This document shows, piece after piece, positions 34,145-47,200 of a stretch of 64,000 bases of DNA; position 1 is the first letter of the stretch, and every line of letters begins with the position of its first letter. A model generated the notes under the pieces. It did not search any database. It saw only the letters and a list, made by a program, of their open reading frames with translations, and was not told where the DNA came from. The DNA comes from Pyrus communis (Eukaryota; Streptophyta; Magnoliopsida; Rosales; Rosaceae): contig NC_084815.1 of NCBI RefSeq assembly GCF_963583255.1, positions 1,860,001 to 1,924,000 on the forward strand, written 5' to 3'. The position numbers and the translations under genes were made by a program.

Positions 34145-37100
34145 ATGGCGTCGAGCTTGCACCAATGGGAGTCGGACCCTCTGTTCTCCGCAGCCGAAGT
34201 CGTCCAAGATTCCGCTGACAGGTTCATTTTCTCCTCCCTTTTTTCCCTTCTTTTAATTTTAATATGTATTGGAATTTGGAAGTGTTCTTCTTGCTTTTGG
34301 GAGGAAAAAAAGCAAAAATCTTGACTTAATCTTTTGGGTTGGGAAGAAAGTTACTAAAAAAAGGTGAAAAGTAATAATTTTTGAAATGTTTGTGTTGATG
34401 AACTTGATTTCTGAGCTATGTTAGAATGTTGGCATCTGAATTAATTTTTTCGTTGAAGATTTTTGTTTGGTTTGAATAATGTTGTCTTTCACAAATTGGA
34501 CTTCATATTCATCAAAACTAGTTCTTCTTGTGCTTGTCGAGCTACCCGAAAAGTTCAAGTGTGCAGTATTTACGTGCTTGTCTTTCCTTTCCCGATGTGG
34601 AATATGGTCCCACATGAGGGAGCGTGTTGGAAATTCAACAGCGGGACTTTAACAAAATAATTTACAACTTATAAGTACGTGGTTTTATTTCTATTTACAC
34701 CGAGACCTTTTAAGATAACACCCCACTCCTGCCGGGCTAGTAGGTGGTTAAGTTGGGGACAATGCTGGTGTTGGAACATTTGGCCTGTCTCTCTGAAACT
34801 TTGACAATGTAGAACATCAACTTTCGAGAAATGACAGGAACAAATAAACTATAACCTGCGAGTCGCCAACTCTCCTGCTCATTTTTACTATCCTCAATAT
34901 TTTGCTTTTTGGAAAAATAAAGGAGCTTACAGATTGATAACTCACTGCTGTATAAGCATAAGGAACTTTTTTTTGTTGTGGATTGCTATTGTATTTGGTG
35001 TTCTGTGTTTTATTATGTTGAATTGCTTATGAACTGTACATTCCCTGAAACCAATGCTGCTTTTGTTTTGGTGTTTTAAATTGTAGGATGGAATCGGTTT
35101 TCCGCTCTCTGCTGCATGAGCTCAGTCTTGTTCAAGGTGATTGTCCAGACCCAAAGTTACGTGTGTCAATAGATTATCACAAACGTGATCTTGCTACAAC
35201 ACTTGAAACTGCAAAGTGGCAGGTGGTAATCTTTGTACAACTCAACTCTTTTTTCTTCATTTTCTTTATTTTCGGTTTAGTTAGGTTTTAGTGATTCTCT
35301 CCTGCCAGTTGGAAGATTTTGAAAGAGCGGTCAGCTTTTCAGCTATGGCAGGAAGGTCTCAAAATCGGGAGGATGTAATTTCAAGACACAAACAGTTTAT
35401 AGGAGCCATTAGGGAACAAATACTTTACGTGGAGAAGAGCTTGGAGGGTACAGCTATAGGAGATGATCCCATGAGAAATACAGAGTGGGTTAACTTGAAT
35501 GAGCAAGATAGAGATGGTTTGGCGCTGTTCCTTTCTGGGGGAAATAATGCTGAGCCCACTGATTGTCAAGAAGTGGAAGACAACAGTATCTTGAGAAGAT
35601 TTCTTGATCCAACCACATCTAGTGCTAAAGATTCTATAGAGGAGAACAACTTGAGGAAAGTTGGTTCGTATAACAGATTCGGTGAAGGTGGGAGTTGGGA
35701 CATTGGCAATACAAGGTTGAAATCTGATTTTACAGATTCTTTTCCAGAGACCTCTTGGAACAGATACGGAGGTGGTGAGAGTCGGGATCTTGAAGCTAAC
35801 GAAGCCAAACCTGAAAGCTTCAGCAGAACAAACGTATTTGGGTTCTTGAGTACGGCATGGAGTGTTTATGGGAGTAGGGTAACTGGGAGCTATACAAAGA
35901 GATTTAAAGATGGAGAAGAACAAAGTCATTCCTCATCAAGTGCTGGTGTTTCTCATGGTGCACAGGTAATTACAGTTCTTGTAGTGATGCCAAATGCTTA
36001 TAATGGTTTTTCTTGCAAATAACTGTTCGTAGAGTTGGTGCAGTAAGGAAGATCTTCTACCGGTGTATGATACTTATTTGCACCAACTCTACACAAAGTG
36101 TGCAAATACTTAATTACATAAAAAAGTGTCTGGACAATTGGAAATTAGAAACTTTTAACTGTTCACAACTCTTCTATTACTCTCAAATCTGTAATTCAAG
36201 CATCAAGTTTTCCTTTCTTGGAAAATTAAGTTCTTGAATTTTCCAATTCCGTTAAGTATTGCATGTTCAGTAGTTCATATTTCTTCTTTAGTAAATAGCT
36301 AATAGCTGTGACTTGAGATCAAAGAAGGATACTTGTAAGTTGTTTTAAATTTTCAGTGTTCCGAAAGGAGATTGTTGTGTAGTTATATCTGATTCCGCTC
36401 TGTGTCCTGATTCAGTTCGTCATGGTGAACTTGGTTTGGCTTTCTATGCTTCAGCCTAGATGCTTATTGGTTTGCTTGTCCTTGACAGGGTCAGCATCAG
36501 GGAACGTGGTTGTATAGAAATTTCAAAGAGTTGGGTATGGGGATTCGGACAAAAGTAATGTACTTACGGACCTGGCTTGGTGTATTTAGGGCAAGATATG
36601 AAAGATCACCTTATCACATTCAAGTTCAGCGGCATTCTATTCAACTGGTGTTGATAATACTACTTGCGCTCATTATTTTAGGTGAGGACGGATTCCTTAT
36701 TATTTTTCTGCAGTGCATGTTACCTTGTTAACTACATTTAGCTGTCGTTCAAACTAAATGATACCATTTTTATTTATTGAAATAAAACTAGTAGGTTGTT
36801 AGCCCAAAGAGCAAACTAGAAATACGATTATTATGCTATTTCTTCTATGATCACTGAAGTATCTGTTAAGGACGTATGACATAAAACCGACTCTTCGAAT
36901 ATATATAGTGTTAGGATTTGGGGACACACGCTTTTGACACACATTTTGACACCCATTTTAAAATGAAGTAACTTGCTTTATCAAGAGATAAATGTAAAGC
37001 ATTTATCGTATATCATTGTCGGAAGATCATAATATACAAGTAGGTTTTGACATTAACAATGAGTGTCGGTGATTGTTCAACTGGTAGCGATATATCGTTT

Positions 37101-37266
37101 TAATATGAATGAGGCTGAAACTACATAGGAAAATCAAATGTTCTAACTTCTAACATATGTTCTACTTCTAGGTTATTTCCCCCCTTGAAGTTGTCATCTA
37201 TGCTTTTTTTTTTTTTTTTTGAACTCTGCTCATCACGCAGGCACACTGGTTTCCCGGCTTGCTTAA
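34145..37266 (+). CDS. Syntaxin-6 N-terminal-domain protein (plant t-SNARE-like family)
   Basis: Five exons: 34145-34221, 35087-35222, 35309-35965, 36489-36681, 37241-37266; GT-AG, phases close, 1089 nt, 362 residues. The start MASSLHQWESDPLFSAA and the region to about residue 100 (DRMESVFRSLLHELSLVQ, DLATTLETAKWQLEDFERAV) match the syntaxin-6/SYP61-type N-terminal three-helix domain. The middle is Ser/Gly/Asn-rich and probably disordered. The C-terminal part (NFKELGMGIRTKVMYLRTWL) leads to one hydrophobic anchor, SIQLVLIILLALIILGTLVS, at the very end, as in tail-anchored SNAREs. I see no canonical 60-residue Q-SNARE heptad block before the anchor. The role is probably in endosome/TGN trafficking by analogy; partners are unknown. 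The tiny last exon is inferred from phase, acceptor and hydrophobic continuity. Confidence 0.85.
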
Positions 37267-38576
37267 AGACATTCGAGGTTTGGTTACACTCGACAATCTG
37301 TATATGTAAAGGGTTTTCTCAAGACTTTTTAACATGGGAGGAACTGCTAGTTCGCCATCTGACCCTCTTTATCATGGTCGGATGCCAACACTCTATTCAA
37401 ACTTGGAGACATTTTGCACCGATGGGCATCGTGTCATTGTTCCGAGTGTGAATTTCTGTCGGATGTATTGGTTTTGTGCGATTGTCAGTTTTGGTGGTAG
37501 CCAGCATGACTGTTATGTCAAGTATACATGGGCCGTTGGAGCCAGTCTAATGATGTTCTTTCAGCAGTGTGTAAATTTGTGTTGTGCTCTCGAGTGATTA
37601 TGTTGAATTTAGTCTGAAACTGCACTCGTTGATAGAACAGCGGCGTCGATCCATCGTTTTTCAGTCACAATAACCAAAATGTGCATTTTGATTAGTGTGG
37701 AAGATCTACTTAAATACTTTTATCGGGAGGAAAATTGATAATGTCATGACAAAGTATGAGATTGCTATCGTGTCTCGTAAGTTTAAGCGAAAATGAAAAC
37801 GAATGCCCAGCAAAAAACGTATGTTAAGATTCCACCGTGTTGCACTTGTTTCTAACAATCAGTATTTCACTAGTTCACTGAACAAAGGTAACGAGTGAGA
37901 AGCCGGTATCGCCCCTTCTTTTTGCCTCCCAGGTGACATTCACTGCAGGGGAAAGCTACCTGTGTCCGATTCAACAAATTGCAGACACAAGGGGATCCTG
38001 AAAAATTATACGTGAGCCCTGTTATCCATAAATTCTTTCATAGGTAGTGTTTTTGTCCACCTGAAATCTTATATTTACACTTCAAACAAATGCAAATACC
38101 ACCAAGGGCACGTAAGCTCGCCAATCGACTGCTTGAAGATCACTAGTAGCTCTCGTGCCTGTAACAAAACATATAATCGGCTAATCAGCAAGTGAAAGAA
38201 ACACTTTGACGAGATTTACTAGCTAGCAACCCTTGCGTTCTTGAATGCTGGCCTAATAACTATTAGTTTTAGAGAACTCTGTTTCAAGTTCTCGTACAAG
38301 TAAACATCAAAACGTATTGCTAAAAGTCAATTAAAAATAAACCTAGAACATCTGCTTTTCTATTTTTTATCCCTAGAGTACTAAAAGGAGTCGTGCAACT
38401 AACAAATATACCAAATGCACTCAAATTTCGGGTACTCAATGAACTTAACAAAAGTGTCAGACCCATCAAATACCAACCATACCGGCACTGGCATTTGTTT
38501 ACATGAAGATATGCAAATTGTACTTTCATCCAAGGCAAGAAATGTATAAACTTACCCAAGTAATGGTAGCCTGTTC
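37267..38576. other. 3' region of the syntaxin-6-N gene and convergent intergenic DNA
   Basis: Likely includes a 3' UTR to about 37600. ORFs at 37334-37597 lack domain features and follow the stop codon. The rest is spacer before the convergent plastid-protein gene. No repeat with clear ends seen. Confidence 0.5.
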
Positions 38577-41484
38577 TCAATCTGACTTCTCTATTTCTCG
38601 AAATCTCTTATCCCATTCTTGGGCTTCATAGTCTTGCTCAACCAAATCCTTGTCTGTACTATATACAATTCTATCCTGCCCGATGAATGCTTTTTGGGCC
38701 ATGTCCTGAGCACTGAGGAGCTGAAACATCATACAGAAAAATATAAGTAAATCTTGTTTTAATCATTGAAGGAACAAAGTTAATCTAGTTTTCGTTCTTT
38801 GTTCCTTTTTCTTTATTTCAGTTGTCTTTACATTGACAAGTACAGGATTACCTTATGACAATTCCTATACCTTACACCCTAAGACAACCTGACGTAAGCA
38901 TTCAATTGAAGAATACTACGCTATTTTAGTTCGAAACTTCACATCTTACAACTGTTAATAAATGCAGCATTGTTGGACTAGTATGTTTAACTTAATTTTC
39001 AGTCCAATGGGAATGCAATCACTAAGAGAGGGAGTGAGAGAGGGCTTGATTAGCAATAGGTGATATTTCTTTTTATTGATCTGATAACTCTCCCCTACTA
39101 ACTAGTGCGTGAGTGCAAATTTAAATAATTACAAAGCACACATGCAACGTTGAGACAGAAACGATTAATCAAGACAAAATTCTAAAGAAGCACACCTTTC
39201 TTCTAAGTGAGATATCTGGCAATTCAAGGGATTGAGCACACTGCTGTCTTGCTTTATTTCTTTTTTCTATGTCAGCATTTGTCTTAAGCAGGACAAACCA
39301 CCGCAACAAAGGAATTGCAAAGAAAGAACCAGCATAAATCTGCAAATAATTGTGAGACAAGATAAAATCAAACCCAATAGAGCCCGAGGACTTAATCAGG
39401 TCGTTGTAAAAAATAAAAAAGCTCTCCCTTTGTATAGGAAGAGCTTCATAATAGGGATCACTCTCCACTATTCAAGAAAAGGATTGCACGTGAAGCGAAC
39501 CATTTAACAGAAAAAGTACATATTCTTCATTGCAGGTGGGGAACTTTAATTTATTTGAAATAAAATCATACCTGAAGTAGTGGAAATATGCTAGAAACAA
39601 ACTTAATAAAACCAACTGGTGCAATTCTAGTATCCCTTCAAATAAGAAAGTGGGGGCATCAGAGCAATATAGAGTAAAAACAATCAAAGCAAATACGAAG
39701 TTCAAGTCGGACATACTTTAAGATGGTTCCAAGAATGATAACCCCAAATAAATTAAGTCCACCAAGTCCAGCAACCATTGCTCTTTCAGAAACGGTAGTG
39801 TTACTGCAAACGGAAAACTTAATTGTTTCATTTTAATTTCCAGATGAATTCACAATATAATCAGCAACAGCAATCATATAAAGGACCTGAATTGCCATTT
39901 CTTCTCCTGGAAAAATTTGTTAACTCCTCCAACAAAATCAGCCCATCTTCTCCCCACATATTCCTTCCTTCCACTCCTCTGAGAAGACGCTGTGCGCTGT
40001 AGAGATGGAAACTGGTACAGAATATTTCCCTGCATCATAACCAATTTTTTCTATGAATGACTACTTAATATTATCTCTTTCCATCTGCGTAATGAAATCC
40101 AATATAGAGGCGGAATGATTTGTGAAATTGCAATCATGTACCAGGCCAAAGGAAACAGAAGTATATTTATCCAACAGTTCCAATTCCTATATATTTATGC
40201 AGAAAGAAGAAGAAATATAAGCCATTTATTAGAAAACAAAAACGTTAAACATACCTCTTCATCTATAACAGGCTGACCCTCGTACCGTAAAAGAACAGGT
40301 AAGATGTATGTTTCATCATTCTGAAATTAACGGAAAGTAAAAAAATGTCAAGCAGCATAATAAGGAATAAAAAGAAAAATGCTGAATATAGTAAAAGAAA
40401 CTGAAAACTTTCAAGGCCTTGAAGAATTGAACTGATTGATGTGCTCAATAAAGAGCCAATCCGCACAATAAACAATAACTGAACTCAACAGTTGTTTGGA
40501 GCTTTTTCTTTTATAAAGAAATAAACAAAAGATCACGATTATCTACACTACTGAGTATGAAGTTTGGAAACACTGTGTAAAAGAATAATTGCAGTTCAAA
40601 CCTCTTATGAGGAATTATGCAAATGTGATTGGATTTTACAAATGAATCTTCAAATGAAAGGTCAAACCATAGAGCATCATGAAATGACTACGCATGCTGT
40701 ATTCTAATGTGTTCAATTAACTAACCAATGGATGCAAGTGCCTACTATTAACCATCAAACAATAATCCAATCTCAGCTGGAACTAGTACAAATTCTCCAA
40801 ATACAAAAGAAAACTCCATTACATCAAGAGTTGGGAATTACAAACGAGCATGACAACCAAAAACAAAATATTTACCAGAGTTTCCCCTGAAGATTGTATA
40901 TCAAGATATGGAGAAAGCTCTTCAGCTGCAACAACACCACCTTTAGAGGATATGTATTGTCCGATCTGTATTTAAATTTCAAGGGATAATTTTGTCATTA
41001 CACGTATATATATCTATCATGATTTTTAATGACAATCAAAATAACAGTTCCAAGATAACAAGTAGCAAGAGATTATCAAACTTTAGGAATAAGACTTAGA
41101 GTCACACAACCAAGGATTCTACAATAAAAAAGCTTGAGGACTTTACCATAGGTGGACAACAGTTTTTGAGAGAGGATCCCCAACTACCTTCAGTATTTGT
41201 GAAAATCTTATATTTTCCAATATCACATCATCTAGTTTATATTGAGCTTTGGGGATGTAACAAAAGTTTTGAAAATAATCATGACAATTCCCAAGCACAA
41301 GACCAGTGCAGTTCTTATGTTTTGATCTAGTCTAAAAGCTATCCACCAATTACATAATCCCCAATTCTACAACTTCCACCTTTACACCAAATAATGTCAT
41401 AAATGAATTCAGCGCATTACATTAACCTAACAATTCCCTTTATTCTTCCCTTGTTTTGGATTTTACATATACACATGAATGAGG

Positions 41485-41524
<40 letters not shown>

Positions 41525-41687
41525 GTATGACCTCAACAAAAGTAGTAAACTCCTGTATATTCTTTCAAAATATTAAATCAAGGATTCGCATAAGAACCTA
41601 TCACAAAATACTATATCCTATTTCAAAAGTCACGCCTAAAAGGTCTATGCAAGATTTTAAGAGGTCGTACTATGTACGTGTAGCTTG

Positions 41688-41743
<56 letters not shown>

Positions 41744-43346
41744 ATAAATACCCCTATATTCTAGTTTACCCTCACAAGAAATAAATCTAATTGCATATAA
41801 AAGCATACAAACACAACCAATGAAATGAAACAAATTGTTGAAAGCAACGAACCACTGAACTCAGTGCTCAATTATTACCAACTTCCATCTCTCTTCTTCG
41901 ATTCCTTGGTTTGGATCACCATCGCCAAATACAAATGAGAAAATCTAAAAGACAACATCATAAAGTCAATACTTTCTTCAAATACAAACCTAGCAAAGAG
42001 ACAATAGAAAAAGAATGATTAATTCCATCACATACAGATTCAACGAAATTCATCTTGTTATCATCTGTTTGTACTCGTTCTGTTTGTACTCGCCGCCTCC
42101 TAGAGTAATATGGATCCCAGAACCTTCATGAAATAAAAGGCAAACAAGGTGTGAGTAAAAGTCTCTTACAAGTTCCAACAACTGATATAATTAAACCCGA
42201 AACCGTTCCACAGAATTATGAAAAACATTATGAAAAAGTGTACTTAACAAGTAAGAAGAAGGTATTACCAAAAGAGGTCAAATGGATTCATGTAAAAAGA
42301 GAACCCTGAATCATACGACCTTCCTCCACGTCTTCCACGATTGTCATCTTCACTGTAACCAAAACACTAGTGTCAACAATCTGCCCAGAATAGAAATTAT
42401 TTAACAATAGAGATAATAACAATACCATGAAAACTTACCTTCTACCAGAAGACAGAGCAACAACAATTGCAGTATAAACAAGAACAATGGAAGCAACTAG
42501 GGCAGTTCCAAATGAAACCCTCGCTACGTACTCAACCCCAGCCTGTCAAAATGCATTATGTTAGTTCCAACTGCCAAACATTATAACCAAAAATTCCACA
42601 AAGTTACTACCTTTGCCTTCTCAAGCACAGGCTCAATTCTCATTCTAAGCGATTTTCCCAAAAGCTTCGTCCGATAATCCTTGGGGAAAACATAGAGCAC
42701 ATCACCTTCATCCGAAACCTGTTGGGACCATCTTGAAAACAACAATTGGACTCACCACAAACACAATCTGTGAAAATAACTAAACAAACCTATAAACCCC
42801 ATACATTTTCTTCACAAACATTTTCGAAAACAACTCCAAGTTCACAATTTTTTTAAATTAACTAAACAAACCTACAAAACCCCATCATTTTCTTAGAAAA
42901 CATTTTGGGAAACAACTAACAAGTTCAGAACTTTCCGAAATTGAAAGTACCTCCAAGAATCCTTCAGTGTCAGCAGCGAGAGCTTGCAGAGCATTCTGAG
43001 CTTCGTTAAGCTTGAGCCCAGCCCGGCCAGCCACGTCACCAATCGTCACTCTCCCTCCACAAGCGTCCACAGCTTCCATTGCTCGCTTCCTCACATCGGA
43101 AGGCAACTTATCGCTCTCCACAGAGCCACCGGGCCTGATTGCAGCGGCCGCGGCGTCGAGACCCGACTTCACCGCCGACACAGAAACTCTAGATTCCCGA
43201 AACTTGGGGCCAAATCCCGGGAAAATGGGCGTCGGGTGGAGACCGAAGTTTCTGGGATGGTTGGGGAGGAGTGAGGATTTGAAGATGCGGCGGCGAGGAC
43301 AGTGGTGCTTCGGCGGAAGGGTGAAGCAGGTGGCTATCGACGCCAT
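38577..43346 (-). CDS. Chloroplast membrane protein, At5g03900-like
   Basis: Thirteen exons on the minus strand: 43346-42951, 42718-42611, 42542-42439, 42352-42269, 42123-42036, 41944-41879, 40965-40876, 40320-40255, 40029-39887, 39803-39717, 39635-39572, 39339-39196, 38720-38577. All GT-AG; 1584 nt, 527 residues. The N-terminus MASIATCFTLPPKHHCPRRR is Ser/Arg/Pro-rich without acids, a good plastid transit peptide. Then come a winged-helix-like segment (DACGGRVTIGDVAGRAGLKL), VSDEGDVLYVFPKDY, a membrane span (VARVSFGTALVASIVLVYTA), a Gly/Arg/Ser linker with FYMNPFDLFWFWDPYY, a repeat of the first motif (ISSKGGVVAAEELSPYL, GNILYQFPSLQ), and further spans near VAGLGGLNLFGVIIL and AGSFFAIPLLRWFVLL. 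Homologues are labelled 'uncharacterized, chloroplastic' or 'iron-sulfur cluster biosynthesis family'; no cluster-binding motif is visible. Function unknown. Confidence 0.93.
41486..41517. repeat. (CA)n microsatellite in intron 6 of the At5g03900-like gene
   Basis: Sixteen CA units inside the 0.9-kb intron between exons 6 and 7. Confidence 0.9.
41691..41741. repeat. (GA)n microsatellite in intron 6 of the At5g03900-like gene
   Basis: About 25 GA units, 170 bp from the (CA)n tract in the same intron and about 140 bp from exon 6. Confidence 0.9.
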
Positions 43347-44205
43347 TGACGGATTGAATTTTCGTTCGGGAGTTGGGTGGGTTTTGCTAAGTTGCTGTGG
43401 CCATGGAATTCTTGGCGAGTGGCTCAGAATTGGAGAGCTTCGAAATGGACTTGAGATGAACGATATGAAGCTGGTGAAATTACGGTCATGTCCCAGTCGG
43501 ATGATGTGAAGGGATAATAGTTCATTTGTGAATTTTTCTCTCTCCAAATATCAAATATTGTTAAAAATATTTAAGAAAATAAATATATTTTTTTAAGATG
43601 GAAGAGTCCTTCAACTTTAGCATGATTAGATAAATGGTCATTTAACTAAAAAATTATAATTATTAATTATATAAGTCATTAAAATGTACATCTATAATCT
43701 TTTTGGTCAAAATAAATTATGTTAAAAAAACAATTACAATAATTGAGTTAAAATTGAGAGACCATGGTAGAATTGAGGTAAGGTTGAGTGACTATTTCTT
43801 CAATTGCGTTAAAGTTAAAGTATTATTGCTACACATTTTTTCATTTATCCATATTTGTTTTTTAATTCAGCCTTACGAGCATGACACGTAACTTATTTTG
43901 ACAAAATTTTTAGTGAAGTTGATGAAAATGACCATAACTGCAAGTTTTGATAAATTAAAGGATCAACGACAACAAATTTTTGGATGAAAAACTATTAGTC
44001 CAATTGTGTTAAAGTTAAGAAACCATTATTATTTTTTTTTTGGAAAATATCCATTTGAAAAAGAAACCCCAAACCTTGGGGCGAAACAGTAATTTGACGT
44101 AAACGCCCCGTCGATCCCTATTCACTCGGCATCCTACTCTTCTGTTGTTCTTCAACCTGGACTGAGAAAAGCAAAAAAAAATCCAAACTTTGGCGCAGAA
44201 GCAGA
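43347..44205. promoter_or_regulatory. Shared 0.86-kb intergenic region of two divergent plastid-protein genes
   Basis: Lies between the start codons of the At5g03900-like gene (minus) and HISN3 (plus). It therefore holds both promoters. No clear TATA box on either side; the middle (about 43560-44080) is very AT-rich. Both encoded proteins have transit peptides, so co-regulation is possible but not shown. Confidence 0.5.
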
Positions 44206-47200
44206 ATGAAAGTTGGGACCTTCAATGCCACTTTCTCTTCCGATGTCCGTACACTTCACAGACCTCCGAGCTCTTCAATTTTCGGCGCAGCAAACCGTAA
44301 AAGTTTCACTGCCAGACCATCCATGGCGTCCAGTAAGTAAACTTCTTCTTCCGTTTCTTCTCCTACTTTGGTGTTTACCCTTTTCATCCAGTTCAACGCG
44401 CATTTTCCCATTTTCTGGTGCAGTTTTCACCCGGCGGCTTTCGATCCGCTGCGCCGTTCGCTTCCGGCCTAGCATTGACATACACAAGGTACTGCAACTT
44501 CAGTTTATCAAAATTCATGTTTTCGAATCAATTGGGGTTTTCTGTGAATCGGTTATATGCGTTTTTGTGACGAGCTTAATTATCTTTCTTTTGGGATTTC
44601 TGTGATTGTTATGTTGATTTTTACTTCAGGGGAAAGTGAAACAAATTGTTGGGTCTACCCTTTCTGATTTGAAGGATGATGGGTCGGTTCTTGTTACCAA
44701 TTTTGTGTCTGATAAGTCTGCAGCGGAGTATGCAAAGATATATAAAGAAGATGGGCTTACAGGTGGTCATGTTATCATGCTTGGAGCTGACCCTTTGAGT
44801 AGAGCTGCAGCCATTGAAGCTTTGCATGCCTATCCTGGTGGGTCTTTTGCCTTCCTTCCTGTTCTTGTAGATTCTGATGCTGTTAATTAATTTTCGGATC
44901 AAATAATTTAAATTGTCTTCTAGTATTTTTTCTGTTCATGTTCGAAAAGTGATTCTTATTGGATTTTCTCTCAGTTGCGAACTTTCGATGTAGAGTTTAA
45001 GAAGTAAATATGGCTGATGATATGAGGGTAAATTAGATTAAAAGACTGTTACCCAGCATCAGATACTTTAGCACTTTTGCAAAAACATCCGTGTCTGATA
45101 ATATTGCAGATACTGACTTTTTTCAAGTAAGTTGAGTGCCTTGGGAGTATGCTGTTTCACTTTAATCTATATCGTTGATGACATGTTTGAACTTACAGAT
45201 TTTCCTTTGCTGAACTTGCTGCGAGGACTGGTATAATCTAGGTGGTTTGCAAGTAGGAGGTGGGATCAATTCAGAAAATTCTTTGAATTACATAGAAGAA
45301 GGGGCTAGCCATATCATTGTCACTTCCGTAAGTTGCTACCCTTTCGTCACCCTTTTACATCTATATATTAATTAAGAGGACTGATTTGGATCAAATTGTT
45401 TCATGAAATCATTTCTTTACATTTGGCATGGTTTCTTTGCAGTACGTATTTAAAAATGGACAAATGGACAAATGGACCTTGAAAGGCTTAAAGATCTTGT
45501 TCTTGTTGTTGGAAAAGAGAGGCTTGTTTTAGACCTTAGCTGCAGAAAGAGGGTATGAGGCCAAGCAAGAATCAAACCTCCTTTGTCATTATCTATTTGT
45601 TTATTTTCTTTTCAGGGCTAAGCTGAGTTATTTATTTACTTAACTCTTAAGCAGTTTTTATGTGTATTCGATTCGTTGTAATCTGAGTTTAGTGAAAACT
45701 TAGATCATATTGGTGGTGTTTGACTAGAGTGACAGTTTTCAGAGAATTGTAAATCTTCAGAATCAACACTAAACTATGGAATTGTTAAGAAAGAGTTTTT
45801 CTTGTTTGTAATTTTCTCCGTCAGCATTTTCAACTGCCTCTTTTGTACACTTTCACATGTTGGTCTTAATGTGCATATATGAGTTGTTTTTAATGTGTGC
45901 AGGAGGGTAAATATGCAATCGTCACAGATAGATGGCAGAAGTTTAGTGATGTGAATCTTGATGAGGAAATATTGAATTTTCCTGCCAACTATGCAGACGA
46001 ATTTCTGGTACATGGTGTTGATGTTGAAGGGAAAAAGTAAGTTATATATGTTGCCATTTTATTTCATTACCAAAAATAATTTTATAATTTTAACGCCTTA
46101 AAAGAAATTTTGACTATAATTATTTATTTAATTTTTTTTTTGGAACAAACGATATTATGATTATTTCTATACTAAGGGGGAGGGAGTAGGCTAAGCCTCA
46201 CAATGGCTAGCAATAATGTGGTGCAAATTCGCCTTTGACTATAATTATTAGTTAAAGGAAAATGATTTTTCATAATTAAATTAAATTTTTTCTCCTTGCC
46301 TGAGAAATTTATTCAGGGCTTTTGCTCTTTGTGCTCATCCTTATGAGAACTGAGAAATATAATTTTTAGAGAAAGGTCCATGAATTCCATGCATTGTGTT
46401 ATAGATAGATGCTTTTCTTTTCCTTTCTCTTTCCTAGATCCTTGTTCCCATTGACGTTTTTTCTGATATCAAGAATTTCCTTCTGTTTGCAGATAAAACT
46501 ATGATCGCTTTTGTGTTAATTCACTAATCAAGTAAAGAATGGATTAAGTTACAATAATGTTATTTTTCTTTCATTTCTGAAGGGTCGAGTTTAAAGAAGA
46601 TCATTTTTGAGTTGAGCTTCTGCTATAATTTCATTTGAAGTTTAGTGCTGGCCCTAAATTCTTGGAATTGCTATACTGAAAATATATTTGCCGATTCCAG
46701 AGGGTCTACTACTCGTATGTTTAGTTGATTACTAAACAATAATTGTTGAAAGCTTGCAAAGTTGCAATTGCATATCGGCATGAGTACCATCCCCCCACCC
46801 CCAACCTGACATCCAATATTTGAAAAAGACAAATGTACTCTGTTTATCCGTTGAGTTATAACTGGATGATCTCATTTCTATTTATTGCAGGCTGGGAATT
46901 GATGAGGAGCTTGTGGTGTTGCTTGGAGAGTATTCACCGGTTGGTAACCTATTAATAGAATGGCACATTTATGTCTTTTGCTAACTGCTCAGGTTTTTTA
47001 AAATTTTATAGGTTGCTGGAAATATTCCTCCATCTTGTCATTGCACTGAAAAGAAATTTCTCTAACCTATTATCCACATTTCTATGTAGACTACCGTTGT
47101 TTGATTTATGTTCAATCAATAGAAATATGTTTTTAAGCCTCACATAGATGACCTTGGAAAGACAAGGACTGAGCCATGATTCTTGTCATCTTTTCTTTGA

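Noticed and set aside
35381..35929. 182-residue minus-strand ORF opposite the syntaxin-6-N gene exon 3
   Set aside because: Antisense of a verified coding exon with no homology signature.
35972..35987. CTTGTAGTG as the missing CACTA right end
   Set aside because: It lies within an intron of the syntaxin-6-N gene, upstream of and unrelated to the 61.7-kb terminus, with no subterminal repeats.
14037..43346. Possible Fe-S gene cluster formed by CIA1 and the At5g03900-like 'iron-sulfur cluster biosynthesis family' gene
   Set aside because: They are 20 kb apart with unrelated genes between, act in different compartments, and the second name is an automatic label without visible cluster-binding residues.
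43012..43509. 165-residue plus-strand ORF over exon 1 of the At5g03900-like gene
   Set aside because: Shadow of the GC-rich first exon on the other strand; no domain, and the minus-strand protein is strongly supported.
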